Assembly (NCBI GenBank): GCA_002492045.1
Contig: DKXC01000081.1
Coordinates: forward strand, 1 to 9,135
Direction: 5' to 3'
DNA: 9,135 nt
From: Micrococcaceae bacterium UBA7136
GTDB taxonomy: Bacteria; Actinomycetota; Actinomycetes; Actinomycetales; Micrococcaceae
This document shows positions 1-5,554 of this stretch, one piece after another. How positions within the stretch are numbered: position 1 is the first letter of the stretch; the number at the start of each line of letters is the position of its first letter. Both the position numbers and the translations under genes were made by a program. A model generated the notes under the pieces. It did not search any database. It was not told where the DNA came from and saw only the letters and a list, made by a program, of their open reading frames with translations.

Positions 1-48
1 AGCCCCCGTGCCAGCGGCTTCGCTGCGAGTCTGCCTTCGCCTGCCCTT
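1..48 (-). repeat. Dispersed intergenic repeat, copy 1 (cut by window edge)
   Basis: The reverse complement of this stretch matches 4280-4327 at 43 of 48 positions by hand alignment, and at 38 of 41 over the inner part. It contains the short hairpin GCGGC-TTC-GCTGC at 14-26. The repeat lies in non-coding DNA beyond the 3' end of fumC, and the second copy lies beyond the 3' end of glpX, in inverted orientation. The element probably continues before position 1, because the matching sequence runs right up to the edge. This looks like a REP-type interspersed palindromic repeat. The family name and function are unknown to me. Confidence 0.7.
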
Positions 49-80
49 ATGAATAGTCCTCAATCTCCGCTAACGCAAGA

Positions 81-133
81 GCGGGGCGCCGGGCCTGATC
101 ACCGTGGTTCTAAGGTCAGTCCCGACGCCCCGC
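81..133. repeat. Long intergenic hairpin
   Basis: An imperfect inverted repeat with arms 81-100 and 114-133 around a 13-base loop. The outer part pairs GCGGGGCG with CGCCCCGC, followed by CCGGG against CCCGA's partner bases with one mismatch (89/125). After a second mismatch (94/120), CTGATC pairs with GGTCAG through one G-T wobble (99/115). About 18 of 20 positions can pair on the plus strand. No T-run follows on either strand, so a simple intrinsic terminator is unlikely. It sits just past the fumC terminator and 32 bp from the repeat at 1-48. It could be a repeat element, a structured RNA, or the 3' end of a transcript arriving from before the window. Confidence 0.6.
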
Positions 134-140
134 GTCCTCA

Positions 141-179
141 TAAAATCTAGCCAGCCCCAGGCAAGAAACTGGGGCTAGC
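141..179 (-). terminator. Rho-independent terminator of the fumC cluster
   Basis: Read on the minus strand just after the fumC stop, AGCCCCAG (169-176) pairs with CTGGGGCT (153-160) around an 8-base loop. Two more pairs follow beyond one mismatch. The stem is followed within a few bases by TTTTA (141-145). It lies 10 bp past the fumC stop codon, the expected place for transcription ending. Confidence 0.85.
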
Positions 180-188
180 ATCTACGGG

Positions 189-1595
189 CTAGAAGTTGCC
201 CAGCATCTTGGTGACGTCCAGAGCCTCATCCAGCTGCTCCTCGGTCACCTCACCCCGATCCACATAGCCCAAGGCAAGCACAGCCTCGCGGACAGTCACC
301 TTATGGGCCACAGAATACTTAGCGATCTTAGCGGCAGCCTCGTAGCCAATCAGCTTGTTCATGGGGGTCACGGTAGAAGGTGAAGCCTCAGCCAGGAAGC
401 GGGCCCGCTCCACATTAGCCTCCAGGCCGTCAATCATCTTGTCAGCCATGACCCGAGAAGTATTAGCCAGCAGGCGGATAGACTGCAGCAGGTTAGCGGC
501 CATAACCGGGATACCCACATTCAGCTCAAAAGCCCCGTTAGTAGAGGAGAGCGAAATGGTGGTGTCGTTACCAATCACCTGGGCAGCCACCATAATGGCA
601 GCCTCACAAATAACCGGGTTGACCTTACCGGGCATAATCGAAGAACCAGGCTGCAGGTCAGGAATATGCAGCTCGCCCAGGCCAGTGTTAGGGCCAGAAC
701 CCATCCAACGAATATCATTATTGATCTTCATGAAGGAGTAGGCGATAGTGCGCAGCTGACCGGAAACCTCTACCAGGCCGTCCCGGTTAGCCTGAGCCTC
801 AAAGTGGTTGCGGGCCTCAGTCAGGGGCAGGCCGGTCTCAGCAGCCAGCAGCTCAATGACGCGGGCAGAGAAACCATCGGGGGTATTAATGCCGGTACCC
901 ACTGCGGTACCACCCAGGGGAACCTCAGCCACCCGGGGTAGGGAGGCCTCAACACGCTCAATACCGTAGCGAACCTGGGCAGCATAACCAGAGAACTCCT
1001 GGCCCAGGGTCACGGGGGTGGCGTCCATGAGGTGGGTGCGGCCAGACTTAACCACGTCCTTGAACTCCACAGCCTTACGCTCCAGGGAAGCAGCCAGGTA
1101 GTCCAGGGCCGGAATCAGATCCTTAATGAGGGCCTCAGTCGCAGCCAGGTGGACGGAGGTAGGGAAGACGTCGTTAGAGGACTGGGAGGCGTTAACGTGG
1201 TCGTTGGGGTGAACCTCAACATCCTGGCCCTCCAGCTGACGGTTAGCCAAGGTAGCCAGCACCTCGTTGGTGTTCATGTTAGAGGAAGTACCAGAACCAG
1301 TCTGGAAGACATCAATGGGGAAGTGGTCGTTAAAGTCACCGGCGGCTACCTGATCCGCAGCGGCGCGAATCGCAGTAGCCCGGACGGAGTCAAGAACACC
1401 CAGCTCCTCATTGGCGCTAGCAGCAGCCTTCTTAATGAGGGCCAGGGCCCGAATATGGGCAGGCTCCAGTGTCTGACCAGAAATCGGGAAGTTCTCTACC
1501 GCCCGCTGGGTCTGGGCCCGGTAGAGGGCCTGGGCCGGAACCCGAACCTCACCCATAGTGTCGTGTTCAATGCGGTATTCAGTGTTTTCAGCCAT
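189..1595 (-). CDS. fumC: Class II fumarate hydratase
   Basis: Catalyses reversible hydration of fumarate to L-malate in the cytosol (TCA cycle). It belongs to the iron-independent, homotetrameric class II family, in which each active site is built from three subunits. The 468-residue length is normal. Recognisable segments are QTGSGTSSNMNTNE (98-111), NDHVNASQSSND (131-142), GRTHLMDATP with the conserved His (185-194), and the superfamily signature GSSIMPGKVNPV (317-328), whose mobile loop carries the catalytic serine. The start ATG is supported by the family-typical N-terminus TEYRIEHDTMGEVRVP. The Shine-Dalgarno-like GGAAG is only about 1 base from the ATG, so initiation may be weak or coupled to upstream translation. 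The gene lies 65 bp after the carbonic anhydrase stop and is the last gene of its cluster. The stop is TAG. The related aspartase and argininosuccinate lyase families lack this N-terminal pattern, so the assignment is firm. Confidence 0.97.
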   Translation of the reverse strand: MAENTEYRIEHDTMGEVRVPAQALYRAQTQRAVENFPISGQTLEPAHIRALALIKKAAASANEELGVLDSVRATAIRAAADQVAAGDFNDHFPIDVFQTGSGTSSNMNTNEVLATLANRQLEGQDVEVHPNDHVNASQSSNDVFPTSVHLAATEALIKDLIPALDYLAASLERKAVEFKDVVKSGRTHLMDATPVTLGQEFSGYAAQVRYGIERVEASLPRVAEVPLGGTAVGTGINTPDGFSARVIELLAAETGLPLTEARNHFEAQANRDGLVEVSGQLRTIAYSFMKINNDIRWMGSGPNTGLGELHIPDLQPGSSIMPGKVNPVICEAAIMVAAQVIGNDTTISLSSTNGAFELNVGIPVMAANLLQSIRLLANTSRVMADKMIDGLEANVERARFLAEASPSTVTPMNKLIGYEAAAKIAKYSVAHKVTVREAVLALGYVDRGEVTEEQLDEALDVTKMLGNF

Positions 1596-1660
1596 ACTTC
1601 CAGCTTAGTTGAAAAAACTGCCCTGTGGTAGGGAACACGACAGATTAAGGGGTAGAAAAC

Positions 1661-2284
1661 CTAGGAGGCTAGCGCAGGGTCAGAAGAGAAAACCAGTTCA
1701 GCCTTACCCTCAGCCAGGTGATAGAAAACGCCAATGACTGCCAGCTCACCGGCCGCTACCTTCTCCCGGATCAGGGCCGACTGTTCAGTAATCCGAGCTG
1801 CTGTCTGCCGGGTATGCTCAACCACCTTATCGTTGAGGCTAGCGTCCGCAGGTAGATGGGGCGAAATGACCGAAGGCAAGATAGCCTCCACCAGGTTGCG
1901 CACAAAACCAGCCGGCATAGACCCCGAGGCCAGGGCCTGATCCGTAGCCTTAATAGCCCCGCAAGAGTCATGGCCCAGCACCATAATCAGGTGAATCTGC
2001 AACTCACCAGCCGCATACTCCAAAGAACCCAGCACCGCGTCATCCAGTACCTGCCCGGCCGTCCGAATCACAAAGGCATCACCCAGGCCCAGATCAAAAA
2101 TAATCTCAGCAGCCAGGCGAGAATCAGCGCAACCCAAAATCGCAGCAAAAGGGTTCTGCCCAGAGACCAGCTCAGCCCGGCGGGCAGCGTCCTGGTGAGG
2201 GTGAGACCGCTGGCCAGACACAAAACGGGCATTGCCCTCAGTCAGGTACTGCCAGGCCTGGGCAGGAGTCTGAGCAAGAGTCAT
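1661..2284 (-). CDS. Beta-class carbonic anhydrase
   Basis: Zinc enzyme interconverting CO2 and bicarbonate in the cytosol. At 207 residues it is a compact member of the beta family. The zinc site is visible: GCADSR (51-56) gives the Cys52 ligand and the Asp54/Arg56 dyad, and GHDSCGA (104-110) gives His105 and Cys108. The RTAGQVLDD segment (74-82), typical of the family, lies between them. There is no signal peptide or membrane segment. The ATG start is preceded by GAAAGG about 9 bases upstream. The gene sits 42 bp after the DUF4245 stop and 65 bp before fumC, all on the minus strand, so the three are probably co-transcribed. Bicarbonate is needed by anaplerotic carboxylases that feed the TCA cycle, and also by PurK encoded elsewhere in this window. 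That functional link is inference. Confidence 0.95.
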   Translation of the reverse strand: MTLAQTPAQAWQYLTEGNARFVSGQRSHPHQDAARRAELVSGQNPFAAILGCADSRLAAEIIFDLGLGDAFVIRTAGQVLDDAVLGSLEYAAGELQIHLIMVLGHDSCGAIKATDQALASGSMPAGFVRNLVEAILPSVISPHLPADASLNDKVVEHTRQTAARITEQSALIREKVAAGELAVIGVFYHLAEGKAELVFSSDPALAS

Positions 2285-2326
2285 CGCAGAAAACCTTTCG
2301 GAGCGAGTAGCAAATCAGAAGAAAAA

Positions 2327-2998
2327 CTAGCGGATACCAGAAGCCGGGGTAGGCTCCACCGTCGAAGCAGGAGCCTTCAAATAGGCAGCTGTGGCCTCAG
2401 CCAGGGCCTGGAACTCAGCCGCCTCAGCCTCACCCGACAGAATCACCGTCGTACCCTCCAGCTGGCCAATATAGTAGCTGGTGACCTTCTGCTTATCCTT
2501 AGCATCCACCAAAGAACGCAGCTCCCAGCTGACGCCACCAGCCTGCACAGAACCCTCGGCCTGGGCCCCACCGGTCGTATTAGCAATCCAGGTGGGGTTA
2601 GTGCCGGCAGCCTGAGTCAGCACAATAAACTGGTTAGAAGGAGTCACCTGCCCGGTCTCCCAATAATCAATCCCATCGGCCTGCTGAGAGTTCCAGCGGG
2701 CATAGTTATAGTGCCAGCCCTCCTGCTGGGCAGCAGCCACATGGTACCCAGCCTCGCTACTGGCCTCATAGGCCACCAGCGGCAAATCGACACTGGGCCG
2801 GTAAGGATTCTTAGAAGGCTGCGGCATGAGCCAGAGCACCGGAATAATCAGCAGAATCATGACCACCATAGAAATAATCATGTTCCTGGCCGGAGCATTA
2901 ATACGCTGAGCCTGCTTACGGGTAATCTGCGGAATCACCGGCTCAGACTCAGGGCCCGAGGACGGCTGCTGCTGGGGGTTCTGCTGGGAAGAAGTCAC
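2327..2998 (-). CDS. DUF4245 family single-pass membrane protein
   Basis: A 223-residue protein from the chosen GTG start. It has a polar, Gln/Pro-rich cytoplasmic N-terminus, one membrane helix (about residues 39-58, rich in Ile, Met, Val and Leu), then an extracytoplasmic domain containing GWHYNYARW (about 94-102) and a Gly/Ala-rich C-terminal half. This pattern is characteristic of DUF4245, an uncharacterised actinobacterial family. Its gene is commonly found beside glpX and fumarase; in Mycobacterium tuberculosis the order fum-glpX-Rv1100 is similar. No biochemical role is known to me. The start is uncertain. GTG at 2998 yields the natural beginning (M)TSSQQNPQQQ. GTG at 3013 has a G-rich stretch upstream, and TTG at 3034 would add twelve residues but lacks a clear ribosome site. 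Probably the first gene of the DUF4245-carbonic anhydrase-fumC unit. Confidence 0.85.
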   Translation of the reverse strand: MTSSQQNPQQQPSSGPESEPVIPQITRKQAQRINAPARNMIISMVVMILLIIPVLWLMPQPSKNPYRPSVDLPLVAYEASSEAGYHVAAAQQEGWHYNYARWNSQQADGIDYWETGQVTPSNQFIVLTQAAGTNPTWIANTTGGAQAEGSVQAGGVSWELRSLVDAKDKQKVTSYYIGQLEGTTVILSGEAEAAEFQALAEATAAYLKAPASTVEPTPASGIR

Positions 2999-3063
2999 GC
3001 CCCATTTTCTCACACCGGGCCCCCCAGAAAGCAAAAGCTAGACCGGCTAAGGGCAAACTAAAA

Positions 3064-3093
3064 GGGACAAAAGCGACCCAAAAAGGGTAACCT
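3064..3093 (+). promoter_or_regulatory. Candidate glpX promoter in the divergent intergenic region
   Basis: GGGACA (3064-3069) and TAACCT (3088-3093) are separated by 18 bases. The second matches the actinobacterial -10 pattern TAnnnT and the first retains the GACA half of a -35 box. This would start the transcript near 3100, giving a leader of about 70 nt before glpX. The DUF4245 promoter must lie in the same ~170 bp on the opposite strand (TAGTTT at 3060-3055 is a weak candidate). Assigned by eye only. Confidence 0.3.
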
Positions 3094-3102
3094 GGTTCTA
3101 AA

Positions 3103-3141
3103 GGCCCAGCAGGGCCAGAAAGCAGAACTACACAGCTGTAG
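3103..3141 (+). promoter_or_regulatory. Two inverted repeats in the glpX leader
   Basis: GGCCC-AGCA-GGGCC (3103-3116) and CTACA-CAGC-TGTAG (3128-3141) lie between the candidate promoter and the glpX ribosome site. The second contains the perfect 8-bp palindrome ACAGCTGT (3132-3139). They could be operator half-sites or leader hairpins controlling glpX or the divergent cluster. No known regulator motif is recognised. Confidence 0.3.
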
Positions 3142-3170
3142 ACCAAACCGAGACTCGAAGGTGAGAAATC

Positions 3171-4139
3171 ATGACCCAATCATTCCAAGAAGACCGCAAC
3201 CTGGCCCTAGAACTAGTGCGAGCCACCGAAGCCGCAGCCATCGCCTCCTCCCCCCTCGTCGGGGCAGGTGATAAGAACCTGGCCGACGGGGCAGCCGTCG
3301 ACGCCATGCGAGCCCGCCTCAAGACCGTCAGCTTCAACGGTACCGTCGTCATTGGCGAAGGCGAAAAGGACGAAGCCCCCATGCTCTTCAACGGCGAGCA
3401 GGTTGGCGACGGGACCGGAGCCCGCTTCGACGTGGCCGTAGACCCCATCGACGGCACCCGCCTGACCGCCCTGGGCATGGACAACGCCCTCTCGGTCATT
3501 GCCGTGGCCGAAGGTGGCAGCATGTTCGACCCCTCAGCCGTCTTCTACATGGAGAAGCTGGTTACCGGCCCCGAAGCCGCCGAACTCGTAGACCTACGCC
3601 TACCGGTCAAGCAGAACCTGCACCTGGTAGCCAAGGCCAAGGGAACCAGCATCAACCAGCTGACCGTCTGCGTCCTAGACCGCCCCCGCCACGCCAAACT
3701 GGTTGAAGAAATCCGGGCAACCGGCGCTCGCACCCGCATGATCCTGGACGGCGACGTAGCTGGCGCTATCGCAGCCTGCCGCGAAGGCACCGGGGTGGAC
3801 GTCATGATGGGTACCGGTGGCACCCCCGAAGGCATTGTGGCTGCCTGCGCCATTAAGGCAACCGGCGGTGTCATTCAGGGACGCCTGGCCCCCATCGATG
3901 ATGCTGAGCGGCAGAAGGCCCTGGATGCCGGCCACGACCTGGACGCTGTATTAACTACTGACGACCTGGTTACCACCGATAACTGCTTCTTTGCTGCTAC
4001 CGGCATCACTGACGGCAAGCTGCTGCGGGGTGTCCGCTACGGTCGCAACACTGTGACCACCCAGTCCCTGGTCATGCGGGCTAAGTCTGGGACTGTCCGC
4101 CTGATTGAGGCCGAGCACAAGCTCTCCCGCTACCTCTAG
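3171..4139 (+). CDS. glpX: Class II fructose-1,6-bisphosphatase
   Basis: Hydrolyses fructose 1,6-bisphosphate to fructose 6-phosphate, the committed gluconeogenic step; actinobacteria typically rely on this GlpX-type enzyme. The 322-residue length fits the family. Metal and substrate motifs are GAGDKNLADGAA (31-42), GEGEKDEAPM (62-71), DPIDGT (91-96, the Li+-sensitive phosphatase superfamily metal motif), ILDGDVAGA (191-199) and GTGGTPEG (214-221). By analogy with E. coli GlpX, Asp34, the acidic residues near 64-68, Asp91, Asp94 and Glu220 are the metal and catalytic positions. The start ATG has a strong Shine-Dalgarno sequence, GAAGGTGAG (3157-3165), 5 bases away. It is the only plus-strand gene here and is divergent from DUF4245. 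The stop is TAG. No clear T-tailed terminator follows immediately; transcription probably ends within 4150-4465. Confidence 0.96.
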   Translation: MTQSFQEDRNLALELVRATEAAAIASSPLVGAGDKNLADGAAVDAMRARLKTVSFNGTVVIGEGEKDEAPMLFNGEQVGDGTGARFDVAVDPIDGTRLTALGMDNALSVIAVAEGGSMFDPSAVFYMEKLVTGPEAAELVDLRLPVKQNLHLVAKAKGTSINQLTVCVLDRPRHAKLVEEIRATGARTRMILDGDVAGAIAACREGTGVDVMMGTGGTPEGIVAACAIKATGGVIQGRLAPIDDAERQKALDAGHDLDAVLTTDDLVTTDNCFFAATGITDGKLLRGVRYGRNTVTTQSLVMRAKSGTVRLIEAEHKLSRYL

Positions 4140-4167
4140 TTAAATCCTGCTGCAATGGTAGCTTGTT

Positions 4168-4267
4168 GCAGAGGTAGAAAGCTTCGGGCCCGCAGTCCCT
4201 CGCCTGGCCTAGCCGGGCTCCCGCCAGACCCGGGTGCCAGCGGGCCCTCCAGCTTTCTACCTTCTGC
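4168..4267. repeat. Long imperfect palindrome downstream of glpX
   Basis: Arms 4168-4193 and 4240-4267 pair in three blocks: GCAGA with TCTGC (one unpaired base beside it), GGTAGAAAGCT (4173-4183) with AGCTTTCTACC (4251-4261) exactly, and GGGCCCGC (4186-4193) with GCGGGCCC (4240-4247) exactly. The 46-base interior can fold further, for example CTGGC 4204-4208 with GCCAG 4236-4240. There is no T-run at either end. The size and perfection of the blocks suggest a repeat unit or a structured RNA rather than a plain terminator. Confidence 0.65.
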
Positions 4268-4279
4268 TTAGAGCGTCCA

Positions 4280-4327
4280 AAGGGTTGGCGACGGCAGACT
4301 CGCGGCGAAGCCGCTGGCGCGGGGGCT
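4280..4327 (+). repeat. Dispersed intergenic repeat, copy 2
   Basis: Matches the reverse complement of 1-48 at 43 of 48 positions. It contains a perfect hairpin, GCGGC-GAA-GCCGC (4302-4314). The element may extend further right: GCAGACTCGCG (4294-4304) recurs inverted as CGCGAGTCTGC (4372-4382), which would bound a unit of about 89 bp. It starts 12 bp after the long palindrome. Confidence 0.7.
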
Positions 4328-4428
4328 GGCCTGAATCGCCGAGCCTTGCGAGGCGAGAGGGTTGCGGCGAGCGCGAGTCTGCGAGCCTAACTCACCTGAA
4401 TAAATAAGACTCGTAGAGTTAAGAAGAG

Positions 4429-4455
4429 GGCCCGCCCCAGTGTCAGGGGCGGGCC
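4429..4455. terminator. Convergent, probably bidirectional terminator
   Basis: GGCCCGCCCC (4429-4438) and GGGGCGGGCC (4446-4455) form a perfect 10-bp GC stem with a 7-base loop. On the minus strand it lies about 33 bp past the stop of the FemAB-like gene and is followed by CTCTTCTT. On the plus strand it is followed by TGAGCTTTTC, a modest T-tract, and could stop read-through from glpX. The stem is strong but both tails are imperfect. Confidence 0.7.
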
Positions 4456-4488
4456 TGAGCTTTTCTGCTCTGCCTCTAAAAAGAAGAG

Positions 4489-5508
4489 TTAGCGTCCTAG
4501 CTTGGCACGCAGCTTACCCAGGGTCTCCTTAGCCTGGGGCAGTAGCTGCTCCTGGCCGTAGATCTTGGCCTGGGCAGCCCCCTCACGGCCAGCCCGCAGA
4601 GCCTGGTAGGCCTTATAACCGGCGGCCGAGACAGGTAGGTCCCAGGTGCCGGGGTAGGTGACAGACTGGCCACCAAAAGACTTCTTAAACTTGGTGAAAC
4701 CGGCCCACTCGTGCTTGGGGTCGTCGTCCGGGGCAATACCGAAAAGGTCCATGCTGGTCAGGCCCTTGGCCTTAGCATCAAAAATGATTTGGGAGAGCAG
4801 GGGAGAACCAACCTGCAGCTTACGGTGCTCAAAGGAGGTAGCTGCGTGGGCGTAGACCCGGGTGTCCTCAGAATCGTAGATGAGGGAGGCACCAATCGGT
4901 TCACCGTCTAGGCGGGCGATAAAGAGAGCCGCAGCATCAGCCGGCATGAGCACCTGGGCTACCTTGGTGAGGTAGGCGTCCTGCTGGCGGTTAAAACCAG
5001 CCCGCTGGGCGGTAGCCTGCAGGTACTTGAGGAGGATGCTGATGTCCTCAGGGTTCTGGGACTTCTCGAAGGTGACGCCCTTCTTGTGGATGTTGCGGTG
5101 CAGGTTGCGGTTGGTAGCTGAGAAGCCCTTGAGGATTTCCTCCTCAGACAGGGTCAAATCGATCACCTGGGTGTGAGAGGGCTGGACCTGGCGGGGAGAG
5201 AGAAGCATGCCCCGGGAAGCCAGAAAATCTGCCGGATCCTGCTGGCCCCAAATCGCCGAATTGGTGGGCTCGATACGCACAAACCAGCACTTATTCTGGG
5301 CAGCAACCTGCTTAAGATGAGCCAGGGCGGCCTCAAAGGCCTGGGGGCTGTCAGCCTCGGGGCCGTAGGGGGTGTAGAGGTAGCGTCCCTTCCAGTCGCC
5401 TTCAAGGGTAGCCAGGTAGCGCCAGCCAGGCCCCTGGGCCTGAAAAACCTGGTGGCCGTTGGCCTGCTGGAAGGAGGCCCAAATATCGGTTTGAAGAATA
5501 GTGCTCAT
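4489..5508 (-). CDS. FemAB/MurM-type peptidoglycan cross-bridge aminoacyltransferase
   Basis: A 339-residue protein of the Fem family, which uses aminoacyl-tRNA to add amino acids to the lysine side chain of lipid II on the cytoplasmic face of the membrane. Two GNAT-like halves are implied: residues ~1-125, and ~125-290 with the ATNRNLHRNIHKKGV stretch (131-145) typical of the substrate groove. The C-terminal family motif MDLFGIAP (253-260) plus GFTKFKKSFGG (270-280) is clear. There is no long coiled-coil arm as in staphylococcal FemA. The ATG has AGGA about 5 bases upstream. It lies 46 bp after the LCP gene on the same strand, so the pair is probably one transcript. Lys-Ala type bridges are common in Rothia relatives, so alanine transfer is plausible, but the amino acid cannot be read from sequence. 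The stop is TAA. Confidence 0.88.
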   Translation of the reverse strand: MSTILQTDIWASFQQANGHQVFQAQGPGWRYLATLEGDWKGRYLYTPYGPEADSPQAFEAALAHLKQVAAQNKCWFVRIEPTNSAIWGQQDPADFLASRGMLLSPRQVQPSHTQVIDLTLSEEEILKGFSATNRNLHRNIHKKGVTFEKSQNPEDISILLKYLQATAQRAGFNRQQDAYLTKVAQVLMPADAAALFIARLDGEPIGASLIYDSEDTRVYAHAATSFEHRKLQVGSPLLSQIIFDAKAKGLTSMDLFGIAPDDDPKHEWAGFTKFKKSFGGQSVTYPGTWDLPVSAAGYKAYQALRAGREGAAQAKIYGQEQLLPQAKETLGKLRAKLGR

Positions 5509-5554
5509 GGTTTCCTAGTCTACTGGCAAGAATGGAAGGGACAGGCCCCTAGCC

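Larger units (their letters stand above)
4140..4488. other. Gene-free convergent intergenic region
   Basis: About 350 bp between the converging ends of glpX and the FemAB-like gene. From left to right it holds a small hairpin (CTGCAA 4150-4155 with TTGCAG 4166-4171), a long imperfect palindrome, a dispersed repeat, an 11-bp inverted pair and a GC-rich terminator, each described separately. The only ATG-started frame of note (4155-4271, 38 codons) is built from the palindrome arms and has no ribosome site, so I do not call it. Confidence 0.7.

Noticed and set aside
81..133. tRNA-like appearance (7-bp acceptor-like ends and a GGTTCTAA resembling a T-loop)
   Set aside because: At 53 bases it is too short, no anticodon arm can be formed, and the T-loop-like bases fall in the hairpin loop without a flanking 5-bp stem.
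1032..1631. A 199-residue plus-strand open frame opposite fumC
   Set aside because: Antisense to an intact fumarase, with no domain and no ribosome site. It is a reading-frame shadow.
1609..1640. Possible terminator between carbonic anhydrase and fumC (six Ts on the minus strand after CCCT...AGGG)
   Set aside because: The stem is only 4 bp, too weak to call. The T-run may simply be part of the fumC leader.
1856..3061. A 401-residue plus-strand open frame opposite carbonic anhydrase and DUF4245
   Set aside because: It lies antisense to two well-supported genes, is rich in Arg, Leu, Gln and His with no recognisable domain, and reflects the absence of stops opposite GC-rich codons.
2949..3179. 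A 76-residue, rather hydrophobic minus-strand frame spanning the DUF4245-glpX divergent region
   Set aside because: Its ATG lies inside the glpX start region on the opposite strand, it overlaps the DUF4245 N-terminus out of frame, and it would occupy the promoter DNA. No ribosome site is seen.
4155..4271. A 38-codon plus-strand frame after glpX
   Set aside because: It consists of the palindrome arms and loop, has no Shine-Dalgarno sequence, and has a Pro/Ser/Gly/Ala composition without any protein signature.
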